In this document: piece by piece, positions 5,739-6,249 of the stretch | How positions within the stretch are numbered: the stretch's first letter is position 1 | Layout: each line of letters begins with the position of its first letter | From: an uncultured Burkholderiales bacterium | GTDB lineage: Bacteria > Pseudomonadota > Gammaproteobacteria > Burkholderiales > Burkholderiaceae_C | Length of the DNA: 6,249 bases | Assembly (NCBI GenBank): GCA_903856995.1 | Contig: CAIODK010000049.1 | Span: forward strand, 1 to 6,249 | Direction: 5' to 3' | Notes under the pieces: model-generated | Database searches by the model: none | What the model was told of the DNA's origin: nothing | The model's input: the letters and a program-made list of their open reading frames with translations, nothing else | Translations under genes and position numbers: made by a program

Positions 5739-6249
5739 ATGAACTTTGAGATCTTCAGCGCCATCAAGAGCCCTTTCATTCGCTGGCTACGCCATCTGCT
5801 GGCGGTTGGAGGCCTTTGCTTGCTCGTCGCGTGTGGGGGTGGGGGTGGAGGCGGGTCGACGTCCTCTACGGGGGCCGCGCCGGCAATTGCATTGGCACGC
5901 TCTGGCTCAGCAGACCCGATTTACTCAGGTAATGCAGCTTTGTTGTTACCGACATTCAATTACGGCTTAGCTGTCGTGAGTTGGCTGGATGCGCAAGGCG
6001 CAACGCAACTTCAGGCAGTGACATCCAACTCGCCGATTCAGGTCAACCCCACTCAAACAACAACTTACACGCTGACTGTCAGTTATCAAGACCCGTCTAC
6101 GGTGCGTCCACAGACGTTGACGGCTACAACGACTCAAGTGGTGACCATCAAGGCCGTAGAAAGTCTAGTGCCAACGTATGACTTGGTGGCCAGCAGTAGC
6201 CTGATCACTAGGGGTCAATCCGTCACCCTGACACCCACTTTTTCTTGGA
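5739..6249 (+). CDS. Lipoprotein with tandem Ig-like repeats, 3' end missing
   Basis: The frame from ATG 5739 stays open for 170 codons to the window edge, so the C-terminus is missing. Residues 1-31 form a lipoprotein signal: a basic N region (K10, R15, R18, H19), a hydrophobic core, and the lipobox LVAC with C32 as the lipidated residue. Seven glycines (33-39) and a Ser/Thr-rich linker follow, a layout common in Burkholderiales lipoproteins. The first domain (about 55-138) contains TTTYTLTVSYQ and VSWLDAQG, which recall bacterial Ig-like or PKD-like beta-sandwich repeats. A second copy seems to begin near 150 (ITRGQSVTLTPTFSW, compare YSGNAALLLPTFNYG). It is probably anchored in the outer membrane. 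Codon use fits this frame. No good Shine-Dalgarno sequence precedes the ATG, so the start rests on the signal peptide. The function is unknown. Confidence 0.8.
   Translation, partial: MNFEIFSAIKSPFIRWLRHLLAVGGLCLLVACGGGGGGGSTSSTGAAPAIALARSGSADPIYSGNAALLLPTFNYGLAVVSWLDAQGATQLQAVTSNSPIQVNPTQTTTYTLTVSYQDPSTVRPQTLTATTTQVVTIKAVESLVPTYDLVASSSLITRGQSVTLTPTFSW

Noticed and set aside
5746..6181. Two plus-strand frames (5746-5970 and 5981-6181) at the right end
   Set aside because: They are out of frame with the lipoprotein gene, which has a signal peptide, lipobox and repeat structure; these frames show nothing comparable.

Overview
The window reads like chromosomal DNA of a Gram-negative proteobacterium, most likely a betaproteobacterium of the order Burkholderiales. 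This is inferred from the style of the 2-oxoacid oxidoreductase proteins, the moderately GC-rich codon use and a lipoprotein with a poly-glycine linker after the lipobox cysteine. No rRNA or marker gene confirms the taxon. I see no mobile element, CRISPR array or phage gene.

Layout. Nearly everything from 5618 down to 34 is on the minus strand. In transcription order: a tRNA with anticodon CAT (5618-5542) and its intrinsic terminator (5528-5492); a promoter/leader region of about 130 bp; a four-gene operon; then tRNA-Arg(ACG) (155-79) and a strong intrinsic terminator (70-34). The operon encodes an NAD(P)-linked iron-sulfur flavoprotein (5363-3531, TTG start), a fused gamma-alpha subunit of a 2-oxoacid:acceptor oxidoreductase (korA-like, 3534-1720), its TPP/[4Fe-4S] beta subunit (korB-like, 1723-668) and a small protein with a pair of CBS domains (641-201). 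The first three genes overlap by ATGA at both junctions. The right end, from 5739, holds the start of a plus-strand lipoprotein gene that runs off the window.

How the genes fit together. KorA and KorB form the catalytic core that oxidatively decarboxylates a 2-oxoacid (probably 2-oxoglutarate) to the acyl-CoA and reduces iron-sulfur clusters. The flavoprotein combines a GltD-like FAD/NAD(P) module with a C-terminal two-cluster ferredoxin domain, so it can plausibly pass electrons between the core and NAD(P)(H) without a separate ferredoxin. This recalls the three-subunit 2-oxoglutarate:NADP+ oxidoreductase described in Azoarcus evansii. The CBS-domain protein is a candidate adenine-nucleotide sensor for the complex. 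No strong terminator separates the CBS gene from tRNA-Arg, so the operon transcript may run through the tRNA.

The enzyme system belongs to known families. The less ordinary points are the CBS partner, the cysteine layout of the flavoprotein, the operon-to-tRNA arrangement and the unfinished surface-lipoprotein gene.
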